Assembly: GCA_025057645.1 (NCBI GenBank)
Contig: JANXBJ010000009.1
Location: 1-64,000 of the forward strand
Length of the DNA stretch: 64,000 bases
Reading direction: 5' to 3'
Origin: Anaerolineales bacterium
GTDB lineage: Bacteria; Chloroflexota; Anaerolineae; Anaerolineales; UBA4823
Every line of letters begins with the position of its first letter. Positions within the stretch are counted from its first letter, which is position 1. A program made the position numbers and the translations under genes. The notes below the pieces were generated by a model. That model saw nothing but the letters and a program-made list of their open reading frames with translations. It was not told where the DNA came from and ran no database searches. This document shows, piece by piece, positions 38,495 to 47,003 of the stretch.

Positions 38495-39412
38495 CTAGTA
38501 GACCGTCTCAGCTCTGCCGATCGCCCGAGCCATGAGAGCGGCAATGGCCAGCATGATCAGGATCATAACATAGGAGGCCGCCGAGGCAAAACCGAGATTG
38601 AACGATTGAAATCCATAGCGATAGATATAAATGCTGACCGTTTCGGTGGCTCGGGCTGGTCCTCCTGCAGTGAGCAAGTAGACTACATCAAAAATACGAA
38701 AAGTGTCGATCAAGCGCCAGAGCAAAGCGACCAGAATGGTCTGGCGCAGCAGAGGCAAAGTGAGGTAGAAAAACGTCTGTATTGAGTTTGCGCCGTCAAT
38801 CCGAGCGGCTTCGAAAGGCTCTTCGGGAAGGGATTGTAGGCCAGCCAGCAACATCAAGGCAACAAAGGAAGTCGTGTTCCAAACGTCTACTACGATCACC
38901 GACCAAAGAGCGATCTTGGGCGAGCTCAACCATTCCACGGAGGCAAAACCCAGTTGGTTCAGATAATAGTTGACGATTCCAAACTCATAGTTGAACAGCA
39001 GCCGCCAAGTCAGGCCGATCACTACATTAGTGCACATCATCGGCAACAGGATCAGGGAACGGATAAGTCCTTTGGCCTTGAGATCGTGATTGAGTAGTAA
39101 GGCTAGTCCCATACCGAGGACGAACTCGATGGCGACTGCTAGGAAGACAAAGGTGAAAGTGATACGCAGCGAGTTCCAGAATTCAGGACTGCTAAAGAGC
39201 TGCTGATAATTCTCAAGACCGATAAAGGGAATTCCCTGCTTGAAAGTGCGCAGTGTCCAGCGATGAAAGCTCAGCCACAGGGAATAGGCCAATGGATAGA
39301 CAAGAATAATTGTCATAACTAAGAAAGAGGGGGCAATGTAGAAGCCGGGCTCAACCCGGCGGAGGAACTTGCGGAGGGTTAGTGAACGTAAGGGTTGAGA
39401 AACCGGGAGCAT
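38495..39412 (-). CDS. carbohydrate ABC transporter permease (MalF/UgpA type)
   Basis: The 305-residue protein has six predicted TM helices (IAPSFLVMTIILVYPLAYSLW at the first) and the coupling loop EAARIDGANSIQTFFYLTLPLLRQT. It pairs with the permease just downstream and the solute-binding lipoprotein upstream. The ribosome site is weak. Confidence 0.93.
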   Translation of the reverse strand: MLPVSQPLRSLTLRKFLRRVEPGFYIAPSFLVMTIILVYPLAYSLWLSFHRWTLRTFKQGIPFIGLENYQQLFSSPEFWNSLRITFTFVFLAVAIEFVLGMGLALLLNHDLKAKGLIRSLILLPMMCTNVVIGLTWRLLFNYEFGIVNYYLNQLGFASVEWLSSPKIALWSVIVVDVWNTTSFVALMLLAGLQSLPEEPFEAARIDGANSIQTFFYLTLPLLRQTILVALLWRLIDTFRIFDVVYLLTAGGPARATETVSIYIYRYGFQSFNLGFASAASYVMILIMLAIAALMARAIGRAETVY

Positions 39413-39488
39413 GGCGAAGTATTCCGAGGGGAGTGGGGGCTAGACGGGTGGAAAATCCGTCAGCCCCCCTCAAAGCCGGGAAGGAATT

Positions 39489-40895
39489 CTACTTCAGGTA
39501 ACCACCACTCTTGAGAATTTCGGCGAGTTTAGCGGCCATTTCATCAGCAGCGCTCTTCGGATCTTTGACACCGCTCACGACGGCCACCACCCCATCTTGG
39601 ACTACAGTCAACATTTCGGGCGAGACCGTGAGGACCGGGAAGAGCGCTCGATAGGGCATGACCTCGGCCAAGAGGGCAAATTGCGGCACGGCCTCAACCA
39701 CTTTGGGATCGGTGAGAGCTTCGATGTTGCTGGGGATGCCACCGTTGAGAGCCCACATTGTGGCGCCCTCTTTGCTGGTCAACCACTCAATGAACTTATA
39801 AGCCGCCTCTTGATTCTTGGACCCACTGGGGATCGCCCAACCCCACTGAGAGCCACCCGTCTTGCGCACCAGCGTGCCATCGGCCTGGCGCACACCGGGC
39901 ACTAAAGTATAGCCGAGCAGCGGTTGGCCATCTTTGCACACCTTGGGGCTCTGGTTGCAATCGGTGAGGGTTTGGGTAGCCGCCATCCATTGGATACCCA
40001 TGGCGGCTTTCCCTTCTTGCAAGGCAGTCAGGATCTCGTTATAGCCGTAATTGACCACATCCGGGCTGACGACCTTGTGCTTGAGCAACAAATCGGAGTA
40101 GAAGGTCAACGCCTGAACGCCGATCTCGTTGTTGATGATCGGGTTGTAGTTTTCATCCAAGAGGTCGCCACCCATCCCGAAGAGATAATACATGAAGTCC
40201 CACCATACCTCATCGCGCTTGGCGCCGATGACCGTGCCGTAAATCTCGGGAGGATTGTTCAGCGCCAAAGCTGCTTCAAGGTATTCATCCCACGTCTCGG
40301 GCACCTTTAGGCCCTTTGCTTCAAAGAGGTCTTTACGGTACCAGAGCCAAGCTGTGTCCCCTTCGGAGGGGAAGACATAGAGTTTGCCGTCAAAAGTAAA
40401 GTATTCGAGAGTTTTGCCAAAGACTGCCAAGTCCAAGCCAGGCATTGCGACTTTGGGATCCTCAATGAAGGAGGTCAAGTCCTTAAGTGCGCCTGCTTCG
40501 ACCCAGCTAGGGATCCAATCGGAGGAAACGTAAGCGACGTCGTAGTCCGACCCGCCACCGACAAAGGTGGTGGTCAGCTTATCATAGTAAGCTTCGCGGG
40601 CGATCTCCTCGACAATCACTTTGTTGCCGGTTTTCTTCTCGTATTCAGCGGCCACTTTGACAAGGTTCTCATGCTCAGGTCCACTCCAACAAGCGACAAC
40701 GATCGGTTCATAGGCTGCAGCTGGAGCCTTGGTCGGGGCTGGGGCTTCCGTGGCCGCCGGGGGCTGAGGGGCTTCGGTGGCAGGAGCCTCCGTGACAGCC
40801 GGAGGCTGCGGAGCCTGAGTGGGTTGGGGCGCGCAGCCAATTATCAGCCCGAGCAGCACGAATCCGCCGATGAGTTGATAGACCAGCTTGCTCAT
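39489..40895 (-). CDS. sugar-binding lipoprotein of ABC transporter (family 1)
   Basis: The 468-residue protein has a lipoprotein signal with lipobox LIIGC (Cys21) and a Pro/Ala/Thr-rich linker (about 22-60) built of EAPATEAPQPP-type repeats. The mature part shows the family-1 extracellular solute-binding pattern (VAAEYEKKTGNKVIVEEI, then YDVAYVSSDWIPSWVEAGAL and AYKFIEWLTSKEGATMWA). It captures the imported sugar outside the membrane. AAAGGAGA precedes ATG 40895. A -10-like TATAAT lies about 130 bp upstream, so the transport genes may also have their own promoter. Confidence 0.92.
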   Translation of the reverse strand: MSKLVYQLIGGFVLLGLIIGCAPQPTQAPQPPAVTEAPATEAPQPPAATEAPAPTKAPAAAYEPIVVACWSGPEHENLVKVAAEYEKKTGNKVIVEEIAREAYYDKLTTTFVGGGSDYDVAYVSSDWIPSWVEAGALKDLTSFIEDPKVAMPGLDLAVFGKTLEYFTFDGKLYVFPSEGDTAWLWYRKDLFEAKGLKVPETWDEYLEAALALNNPPEIYGTVIGAKRDEVWWDFMYYLFGMGGDLLDENYNPIINNEIGVQALTFYSDLLLKHKVVSPDVVNYGYNEILTALQEGKAAMGIQWMAATQTLTDCNQSPKVCKDGQPLLGYTLVPGVRQADGTLVRKTGGSQWGWAIPSGSKNQEAAYKFIEWLTSKEGATMWALNGGIPSNIEALTDPKVVEAVPQFALLAEVMPYRALFPVLTVSPEMLTVVQDGVVAVVSGVKDPKSAADEMAAKLAEILKSGGYLK

Positions 40896-41025
40896 TTGTT
40901 CTTCTCCTTTCCTCTCAAGAATTTGGTGCCAATCTTATGGAAAACGGCCTAGGCCTGCAAAGCGATTGATGCCGGTAACCACCTCCTTTCGCTGCCAACG
41001 ACTTCGATTAGACAGGGCGTCCAAA

Positions 41026-41031
41026 TTATAC
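41026..41031 (-). promoter_or_regulatory. possible -10 box for the importer genes
   Basis: TATAAT on the minus strand lies in the 185-bp gap between the aminotransferase and solute-binding genes. No matching -35 box was found. Confidence 0.35.
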
Positions 41032-41080
41032 ATAGACTCAGTGCACTGCAGAGGGGCAAAGCTCATTAAAGTTGGAACCC

Positions 41081-42310
41081 TCACTGTCTCAGCTCCTCTG
41101 CAAAACGCTGGATTTTACGAATCGCCTCGACCACGATTTCCATCTCTTCTTCGCTGCCCAACATCACTGGGTTAGGCAGCCATACGGTCTCCCAAGCGGC
41201 TTTGAGGGTGTTGGGGAAACCGCTGCGCAAGAAAGGATGTTCGGCCCGGGCATGGGGTTCGCCCAGCCGTTTGCGGTAGGCGCCGCTCTTGAAGACATCC
41301 AATTCATGCAGCGGGGGGTAGCTGGCTTGGGTGGGAATGCCCTCGGCGTTGAAAGCAGCGATGAACCGTTCTGTGGAGATACCCGCGAAAGCGCGCCGAT
41401 CGACATGGAAGATATAGGCATAGTAACCGTGGCGGGTCGCGCGCGGGTCGAGCTTTTGCGGAGTGATGCCCTCGATCTTGGGCAATTCGCGGTCGAGGAA
41501 GGCCGCGTTGCGGGAGCGAACGGCTGCTTGCTCATCCAGACGTTTCAATTGCTGGCGCAAAACGGCGCCCTGCCATTCACTAAGACGGTAGTTCGAACCG
41601 TAGATGAAGTGGGCGTAAAACCACTCGCCGGGCATACGACCACAATCGTGCACCGAACGCGCCTTGCGCTCAAGCTCGGGGGAATTGGTGAGGATCATCC
41701 CGCCTTCACCGGCGGTCATCAGCTTAGACGATTGAAAGCTGAAAGTGCCGATATCCCCAATGGCGCCGATTTTGTGCCCTTTCCACTCTGCGCCGTGAGC
41801 ATGCGAGCTATCTTCAATTAAGTATAGCCCATAGCGATGGGCAAGTTCTCGCAGGGCATCCAAGTCGGCCGGGTGGCCGCCCATATGGACGGCGATGATG
41901 GCCTTGGTGCGGGGGGTGATGGCCGCTTCCACTTGAGCAGGGTCGATGCAAAAGGTATCGGGGGTGACATCCACTAGCACCGGCAGGGCGCCGGTGAACA
42001 GCACGGCGCTGGCTGTGGCCACAAAGGTGAAATCGGGTACAATGACTTCATCGCCAGGCCCGATCTCCAGCGCGCTGAGGGCCACTTCGAGGGCTGCAGT
42101 GCCGTTGGTCACCGCAACGCCAAATTTCGCCTGATGATAGGCAGCAAACTCCTGTTCAAAAGCGAGGGTCTGCGTGCCGGGAGTGCGCCACCACACCCGG
42201 CTCTCGAGGACCTGGTTGAGCGCTTGGCGTTCATGCTCGTCGTAAACCGGCCAAGCCGGAAACGGGGTTTTCTTCAGCGGTTCACCACCAAGCAAAGCCA
42301 GTTTGCTCAT
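41081..42310 (-). CDS. DegT/DnrJ/EryC1 family aminotransferase
   Basis: The 409-residue PLP enzyme has the family features: GTAALEVALSALEIGPGDEVIVPDFTF in pieces, the IEDSSHAHGAEWKG segment with the cofactor-contacting aspartate, and the PLP lysine in FSFQSSKLMTAGEGG. Such enzymes transaminate sugar-nucleotide ketones or cyclitol ketones (AHBA synthase and scyllo-inosose aminotransferase are relatives). I chose ATG 42310 (MSKLALLGGEPL) because AAAGGAG lies just upstream; the frame stays open for 50 more codons without conserved sequence. Its place between an AraM-like dehydrogenase and a sugar importer suggests amino-sugar or cyclitol metabolism. Confidence 0.88.
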   Translation of the reverse strand: MSKLALLGGEPLKKTPFPAWPVYDEHERQALNQVLESRVWWRTPGTQTLAFEQEFAAYHQAKFGVAVTNGTAALEVALSALEIGPGDEVIVPDFTFVATASAVLFTGALPVLVDVTPDTFCIDPAQVEAAITPRTKAIIAVHMGGHPADLDALRELAHRYGLYLIEDSSHAHGAEWKGHKIGAIGDIGTFSFQSSKLMTAGEGGMILTNSPELERKARSVHDCGRMPGEWFYAHFIYGSNYRLSEWQGAVLRQQLKRLDEQAAVRSRNAAFLDRELPKIEGITPQKLDPRATRHGYYAYIFHVDRRAFAGISTERFIAAFNAEGIPTQASYPPLHELDVFKSGAYRKRLGEPHARAEHPFLRSGFPNTLKAAWETVWLPNPVMLGSEEEMEIVVEAIRKIQRFAEELRQ

Positions 42311-42353
42311 CGGATCACTCCTTTCTTCCAAATTTTTCCTGCTTGCCCCTGAA

Positions 42354-43355
42354 TTAGCCCAGAATCTGTGCCAAATCGAGCTGCTTGATTTTTTCCTCCG
42401 TAATCTCGTGAGCAATGCCATAGGGCAGAGCGTGTCTACGCACATACTCAGGGAGTTCACGCAAAACCACCTGAATCACATTCGGGTCTAGGGAATTGAG
42501 CGGCACATGGCACTGGCGCATCGCTTGCCTCAGGATGGCTACATCTTGGCCTTGCAAGGCTGCCATCAGCAAGATGCCTGGGCAAACCAATTCTGCGTGC
42601 GATCGTCCTTTCCCGACATAGTTTTCTGCGAGATAAGCAAAGTAATGCTCGCTGCCCTCTTCGGGGCGAGCATGGCCAATTTGATTGAGCAACTGGGTTT
42701 CTAAAGCCAGACAATCTAACAATTGCTTCAATCCCTGAGGATCCCCCTTGCCGGCACTGGGAGCGCAATCGATTGTGGCTTCCAAGATTGAGTGAGCGAT
42801 CTTCTCGATTGCGGCATGATAGGTCATTGAGGGAGGGTTTTGACCGCGCAGGTCCGCCAGCCTCCAATCCGAGCAGCCGGTGGCGATCGAAAGAAGGTCA
42901 CAAATCCCGGCTGCCCTCAGGTGGGGAGGTGCAGAAGCGATGAACTCCAAATCCACGATTAAGAGATCGGCCGTTTTGGTTTCGATATATCGCACGCAGC
43001 CTTCCTCACGGATTGCGGAGGACCAAGCGAAAATCGCATCCACCGAAAGCGCAGTGGGAATCCCGACTAAAGGAAGCCCTTGCTTGACGGCAAGGTATTT
43101 CGCAGCATCAAAAGCCAACCCGCCGCCGACAGCGTAAATCACTTCGCTGGGCTGAGAGAGCGCTAACAGCGCATCCCAGTGTTGACGTGTGGCCTCACGC
43201 ACCTCCAAGACCGAAGTAACCGGAATCTGAATTTTCTTGCCGACCAACTCGAAAGCCGGAGGCGTCGTCACGACCGTTGCCGGTCGCCGATCTTCCACTT
43301 CGGTAAGGGAGAGAAGGGAAACTGGAGGCAAAGACCAAATTTTATCCATCGACAT
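42354..43355 (-). CDS. glycerol-1-phosphate dehydrogenase-like (AraM/EgsA) iron/zinc-type dehydrogenase
   Basis: The 333-residue protein fits the AraM/G1P dehydrogenase group: an NAD-binding GGGLAFDAAKYLAVKQGLPLVGIPTALS stretch in pieces and metal ligands expected in GICDLLSIATG, EGSEHYFAYLAEN and GRSHAELV. B. subtilis AraM reduces dihydroxyacetone phosphate to glycerol-1-phosphate and is encoded in the ara operon with an isomerase and an ABC importer, a content echoed here. Dehydroquinate-synthase-like activity on a cyclitol is the main alternative given the neighbouring DegT enzyme. GAGG precedes ATG 43355; it starts 10 bp after the ROK stop. Confidence 0.82.
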   Translation of the reverse strand: MSMDKIWSLPPVSLLSLTEVEDRRPATVVTTPPAFELVGKKIQIPVTSVLEVREATRQHWDALLALSQPSEVIYAVGGGLAFDAAKYLAVKQGLPLVGIPTALSVDAIFAWSSAIREEGCVRYIETKTADLLIVDLEFIASAPPHLRAAGICDLLSIATGCSDWRLADLRGQNPPSMTYHAAIEKIAHSILEATIDCAPSAGKGDPQGLKQLLDCLALETQLLNQIGHARPEEGSEHYFAYLAENYVGKGRSHAELVCPGILLMAALQGQDVAILRQAMRQCHVPLNSLDPNVIQVVLRELPEYVRRHALPYGIAHEITEEKIKQLDLAQILG

Positions 43356-43365
43356 TCAACCTCAA

Positions 43366-44580
43366 TTAAGTGGACCTTAGGTTAATGTGTTCAAACGAAG
43401 TGTCCAGCACGAGCATGATTGCGCCCATCACGGCGGCGCGGTAGCCCAGGTTGGAGACAACCAATCGCACTGGCGCAGGCAGACATCCTTGCAGGCGGTT
43501 GAGAATGGGTTCGACTAAAACATCCGCTGAGCGCGAGACCCCTCCCCCGAGCACGATCACCTCCGGGTCCAAGACCACACTGATGGCAGCAATGACCAAG
43601 GCGAGGTAATCGACAGTCTCGTCCACGAGAGCTTGCGCCCAATCTACCCCGCTGCGCGCCAAGTCAAACACTTTCTCTGCCGTGAGGGATTCGAGTTCGA
43701 CGGCCAGACCGCGCGCACGGATCAGCTCTTGGGCGCGCTGGACCACTCCCGTACCCGAGGCCAAGCTCTCCAGAGCACCGAAGTGTTCGTATCGCTTACC
43801 CAAGGCCTCTCTGCAAGGCAATAAATACCCCACCTCGCCTGCCGATTGATGATAGCCGCGGTAAATCTTACGATCCAGTACAATCCCGCTGCCGATACCA
43901 GTGCCTACGGCAAGGCAAACCAAGCTGGAAGCCCCCTTGGCGACCCCGAAGCCATATTCCCCCAAAGCTGCCAGATTGACATCGTTTTCTACCACCACCT
44001 CCAAGCCAAAGCGTTGGGCTAAAAGATCGCGCAGGGGGAGATCCCGCCAACCCAAGCTGGGTGCCCAAATGACAATCCCTTCATCGAAGAGCGTCACACC
44101 CGGGGCGCCCACGCCGATGCCAAGCACCTTTTGACCTTCGCGACGGGGCACTTGGAGAAGTTCCTCAATCATCTCGATCGTCAAGTTCAAGTTCTCATCC
44201 GGGTGCGATGGGACAGAAGCCCGATAGACTTCGGCTTGGATTGTGCCACATAGGTCGGCAACCGTGCCATACATTTTTGTGCCGCCGAGATCGAGTCCAA
44301 TAACCGCGTGCGAAGTGCCGTTGAAAGAGACTAAAGAACGCGGTCTGCCACCGCTATACTGTTGTTCCTCCAAACGCAGCACCAATCCGTGGCGGGCAAG
44401 TTCCTCCAAGATACGCATCACGGTAGGTAAGCTCAGGTTCAGGCGAGAAGCGATTTCAGTCGGGGAGATGGGAGAAGCTTGGCGCAGTAAGTCTAAAACA
44501 CTAGAACGGTTCAGCCGCCGCATCAGGGCAGCATTGCCGCTATTGGTTGGGGAAAAATCGTCAAGAGAATGGGGGGTCAC
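43366..44580 (-). CDS. ROK-family transcriptional regulator (NagC/XylR type)
   Basis: The 404-residue protein has an N-terminal winged HTH (SVLDLLRQASPISPTEIASRLNLSLPTVMRILEEL) and a ROK sugar-kinase-like domain with DLGGTKM and VGTGIGSGIVLDRKIYRG. The usual zinc motif (CxCGxxGC) is absent; the corresponding stretch is LLPCREALGKRYEHFG, so sugar binding may differ from NagC or Mlc. The start is GTG 44580 with a weak ribosome site. The promoter at 44632-44659 is overlapped by a 19-bp palindrome, so it probably represses itself and the genes downstream unless the cognate sugar is bound. Confidence 0.9.
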   Translation of the reverse strand: MTPHSLDDFSPTNSGNAALMRRLNRSSVLDLLRQASPISPTEIASRLNLSLPTVMRILEELARHGLVLRLEEQQYSGGRPRSLVSFNGTSHAVIGLDLGGTKMYGTVADLCGTIQAEVYRASVPSHPDENLNLTIEMIEELLQVPRREGQKVLGIGVGAPGVTLFDEGIVIWAPSLGWRDLPLRDLLAQRFGLEVVVENDVNLAALGEYGFGVAKGASSLVCLAVGTGIGSGIVLDRKIYRGYHQSAGEVGYLLPCREALGKRYEHFGALESLASGTGVVQRAQELIRARGLAVELESLTAEKVFDLARSGVDWAQALVDETVDYLALVIAAISVVLDPEVIVLGGGVSRSADVLVEPILNRLQGCLPAPVRLVVSNLGYRAAVMGAIMLVLDTSFEHINLRST

Positions 44581-44613
44581 GGTCGATCTCTTTATCGGAT
44601 GGCGCCACTAACT

Positions 44614-44632
44614 TACTTACGTTATGTAAGTA
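44614..44632 (-). promoter_or_regulatory. palindromic operator at the ROK promoter
   Basis: TACTTAC-GTTAT-GTAAGTA is a perfect inverted repeat overlapping the last base of the -10 box and covering the predicted transcription start. It is the likely binding site of the ROK regulator encoded immediately downstream. No second copy was spotted elsewhere in the locus. Confidence 0.7.
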
Positions 44633-44659
44633 TTATACCCGATTGAACCCTTGAGTCAA
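44632..44659 (-). promoter_or_regulatory. sigma70-type promoter of the sugar locus
   Basis: On the minus strand TTGACT (44654-44659) and TATAAT (44632-44637) are separated by 16 bp, about 50 bp upstream of the ROK start. Confidence 0.8.
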
Positions 44660-44836
44660 GGAAAATACCCAGAGATTGAGATGCAGACCAATCCCAACAG
44701 GGTTCTAATCCCTTTTGGTAAAAAAGTTAAGGCTAAGAGTCTTGCCAAAATTTCTAATCTATACTTTCTAAAGATAAGAAAATAAATAAGTTGGAACTTT
44801 AATATCCTGCGAGAGAAGACTCAATGGGACTCGAAA

Positions 44837-45647
44837 ATGGCGAAATTGCTTGAGAAAAGCCTTCCCGAACCAAAACCCCGGATCAGCCAACAGACTTCTA
44901 ACCGCATGATCAGCATTGCCACGATTTCGGCACTGATCCTGACATGGGTTATCATCACCCAAAACCGCCTCGTGGAGCCGCTCTTTGCTCCTTCCCCAAC
45001 CGATTTGTGGCAAGCGTTTCAAAATCTCTTGCCAAACTTACCCGGCGATCTGGTTGCTAGCATTCTCCGCCGCATCGTGCCTGGCTTTACCATTGGGGTA
45101 ACCGTTGTTACCTTACTAGGCATTTACATGGCGATGAACCAAGTTGGGCGAGCCATTTTTTATCCGATCGTCGAAATCCTACGCCCCCTACCTCCGTTGG
45201 CACTGATACCTTTGCTAATACTCTGGTTTGGAATTGGCTACATCACCCAAATTCTGCTCATCGCCTACGGCATTTTCATTATCATGGTGATCAACTCCTT
45301 TGAAGCAGTGCGCAACGTCCCACCTATTTATATCCATGCCGCCACCACTTTAGGCGCCAATCGGCGGCAAATCTTCCAGCGGGTGATTTTGCCTTCAATT
45401 GTGCCAGATATTGTTGCCGGTATCCGCGTCTCCGCTGCTGCTGCATTTGGCTATGACGTGGCAGCAGAATTAATGGGAGCCATGACCGGCTTAGGTTACC
45501 GTTTGGTTTTAGCTCGCCGTTATCTACTCACTCAATATTGTCGTTATCTTGATCATTATTGCCATCCTTTCTTTCACCATCGATTTTCTGATCAAACGGG
45601 TAGATGCCAAAGTTACGAATTGGAAAGCGCGCGTGGAACAAAAGTAA
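44837..45647 (+). pseudogene. NitT/TauT-type ABC permease, frameshifted near the C-terminus
   Basis: The frame codes a SsuC/TauC-like permease with about six TM helices and the coupling loop IHAATTLGANRRQIFQRVILPSIVPD. Around 45531-45538 the frame breaks: after LVLARRYLLT the continuous frame becomes Arg/His-rich and runs to 45820. One base out of phase, the sequence reads NIVVILIIIAILSFTIDF and then LIKRVDAKVTNWKARVEQK to TAA 45645-45647, which restores the last TM helix. The total length (811 bp) is one base too long. A single-base insertion or a sequencing error explains this. The next gene is also frameshifted. Confidence 0.82.
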
Positions 45648-45734
45648 GGCATGGAGTAGGTCAGCTTTTGCTTGGGGTCCGTCAAGGCATTCGCCTTGCT
45701 ATCTATCAGAAGTTAGTTTCTAAGGAGGTCCAAA

Positions 45735-46909
45735 ATGAAAATCACCCGTCTCCTTTCTGTTCTGTTCGTGCTCGTCCTCTTCATCGCCGCCTGTCAACCA
45801 GCGACTCCACCACCGGCTGAAGCCCCTGCAACAGAAGCTCCAACCCAACCGCCAGCTCAACCTATCCAAACGGAACCGCCCGCAGCTCCAGCTCCAACCC
45901 CAACACCTGCTCCAGAGGTAATAACCATCCGCTTCGGCAATCTGCCGTATTTGGATTATGGGCCGTGGATCGTCGCCGAAAAAAATGGGCTATTTGGAGG
46001 AACAGGGCATCAAGCTCGAGACCACCATGTTCGAAGTCGAACAACCCTTGATTGAAGCCATGTTGGGAGGATCCATCGATGCCGGGGCTGGAGCCGACTC
46101 GCCTTTCATTATGCTCGCGCCAAAATCAAAAGATAAATTGCTCATGGTTTCTGTGCACAGCTTGTTCACAGGCTACTCGATTATGGGTCGGCCCGGACAA
46201 GTAAAAAACCTACGATGATTTCGTCAAAGAAGGCAAATCTCACAATGAGGCGTTAGCAGAAGCTTGCAAGCAACTTCGGGGAAAGACCATTATCCTACCC
46301 GGCGGAGCCTCTTTCTATCCTGTCTTGAACACGGCTTTGGGATATGCCGGACTTACGCAGGCGGATGTCCAAGTGATCGATATGGATCCAGTGGAAGGCG
46401 CCGCGGCCTTCTTGCAAGGCACGGCTGATTTCTACAGCGATGGTCTTCCCCAGCGCTTCAGGCTGGAAAAGGAAGGCATGATCAATGTAGTCACCGGTGT
46501 TCAACTCGGCGGTGGCGCAATGGACACCGCGGGTTTGTATGTGACAAAAGAATTCTTCGATAAAAACCCCGAAGTCGTTTACGGTCTCTTGAAGGCTTGG
46601 TATAAGGCCGTTGATTACATCAAAGCCGAACCCGATAAAGCCATTCCCATGATGATCGACTGGATCAATGAGATGTCTGGGGCGGGTATGACCGTTGACG
46701 ACGGGAAGCGCTTCCTGCAAGATTTGGTGCTCTTCCCCGCCTATCAGGAAGTGGGCGAATGGTTCTTCACAGAAGGCAGCCCATACTACTGGAAGAATCG
46801 CCTGCAATTCGTCAAGGAATACAACGAGGGCGAAGGCGTGGACTTCAGCGGCGTTGATTTGAACGCAATGATGCCTGTCGAGACCATTTATCCTCTCGTC
46901 CAGCCCTAA
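45735..46909 (+). pseudogene. NMT1/SsuA-type solute-binding lipoprotein with two frameshifts
   Basis: The signal has lipobox LFIAAC (Cys20) and a Pro/Ala/Thr linker, followed by ITIRFGNLPYLDYGPWIVAEK. The frame then breaks at a run of seven A (45979-45985) and continues as MGYLEEQGIKLETTMFEVEQ in another frame. It breaks again at a run of six A (46203-46208), after which TYDDFVKEGKSHNEALAEAC continues to the stop at 46909. The whole is two bases too long (1175 bp). All the domain parts of the NMT1/THI5-like family are present, so the gene is either recently inactivated or mis-sequenced at homopolymers. Ligand unknown. Confidence 0.85.
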
Positions 46910-47003
46910 GGGTTGAGCACGGCTTGATTTTTGGGTTGTTCAACTGTGCGGTGAAAGACAGACAAGTTCCCGCAGGGTTGAACAACCCTATCTAGAAAGC
47001 AGT

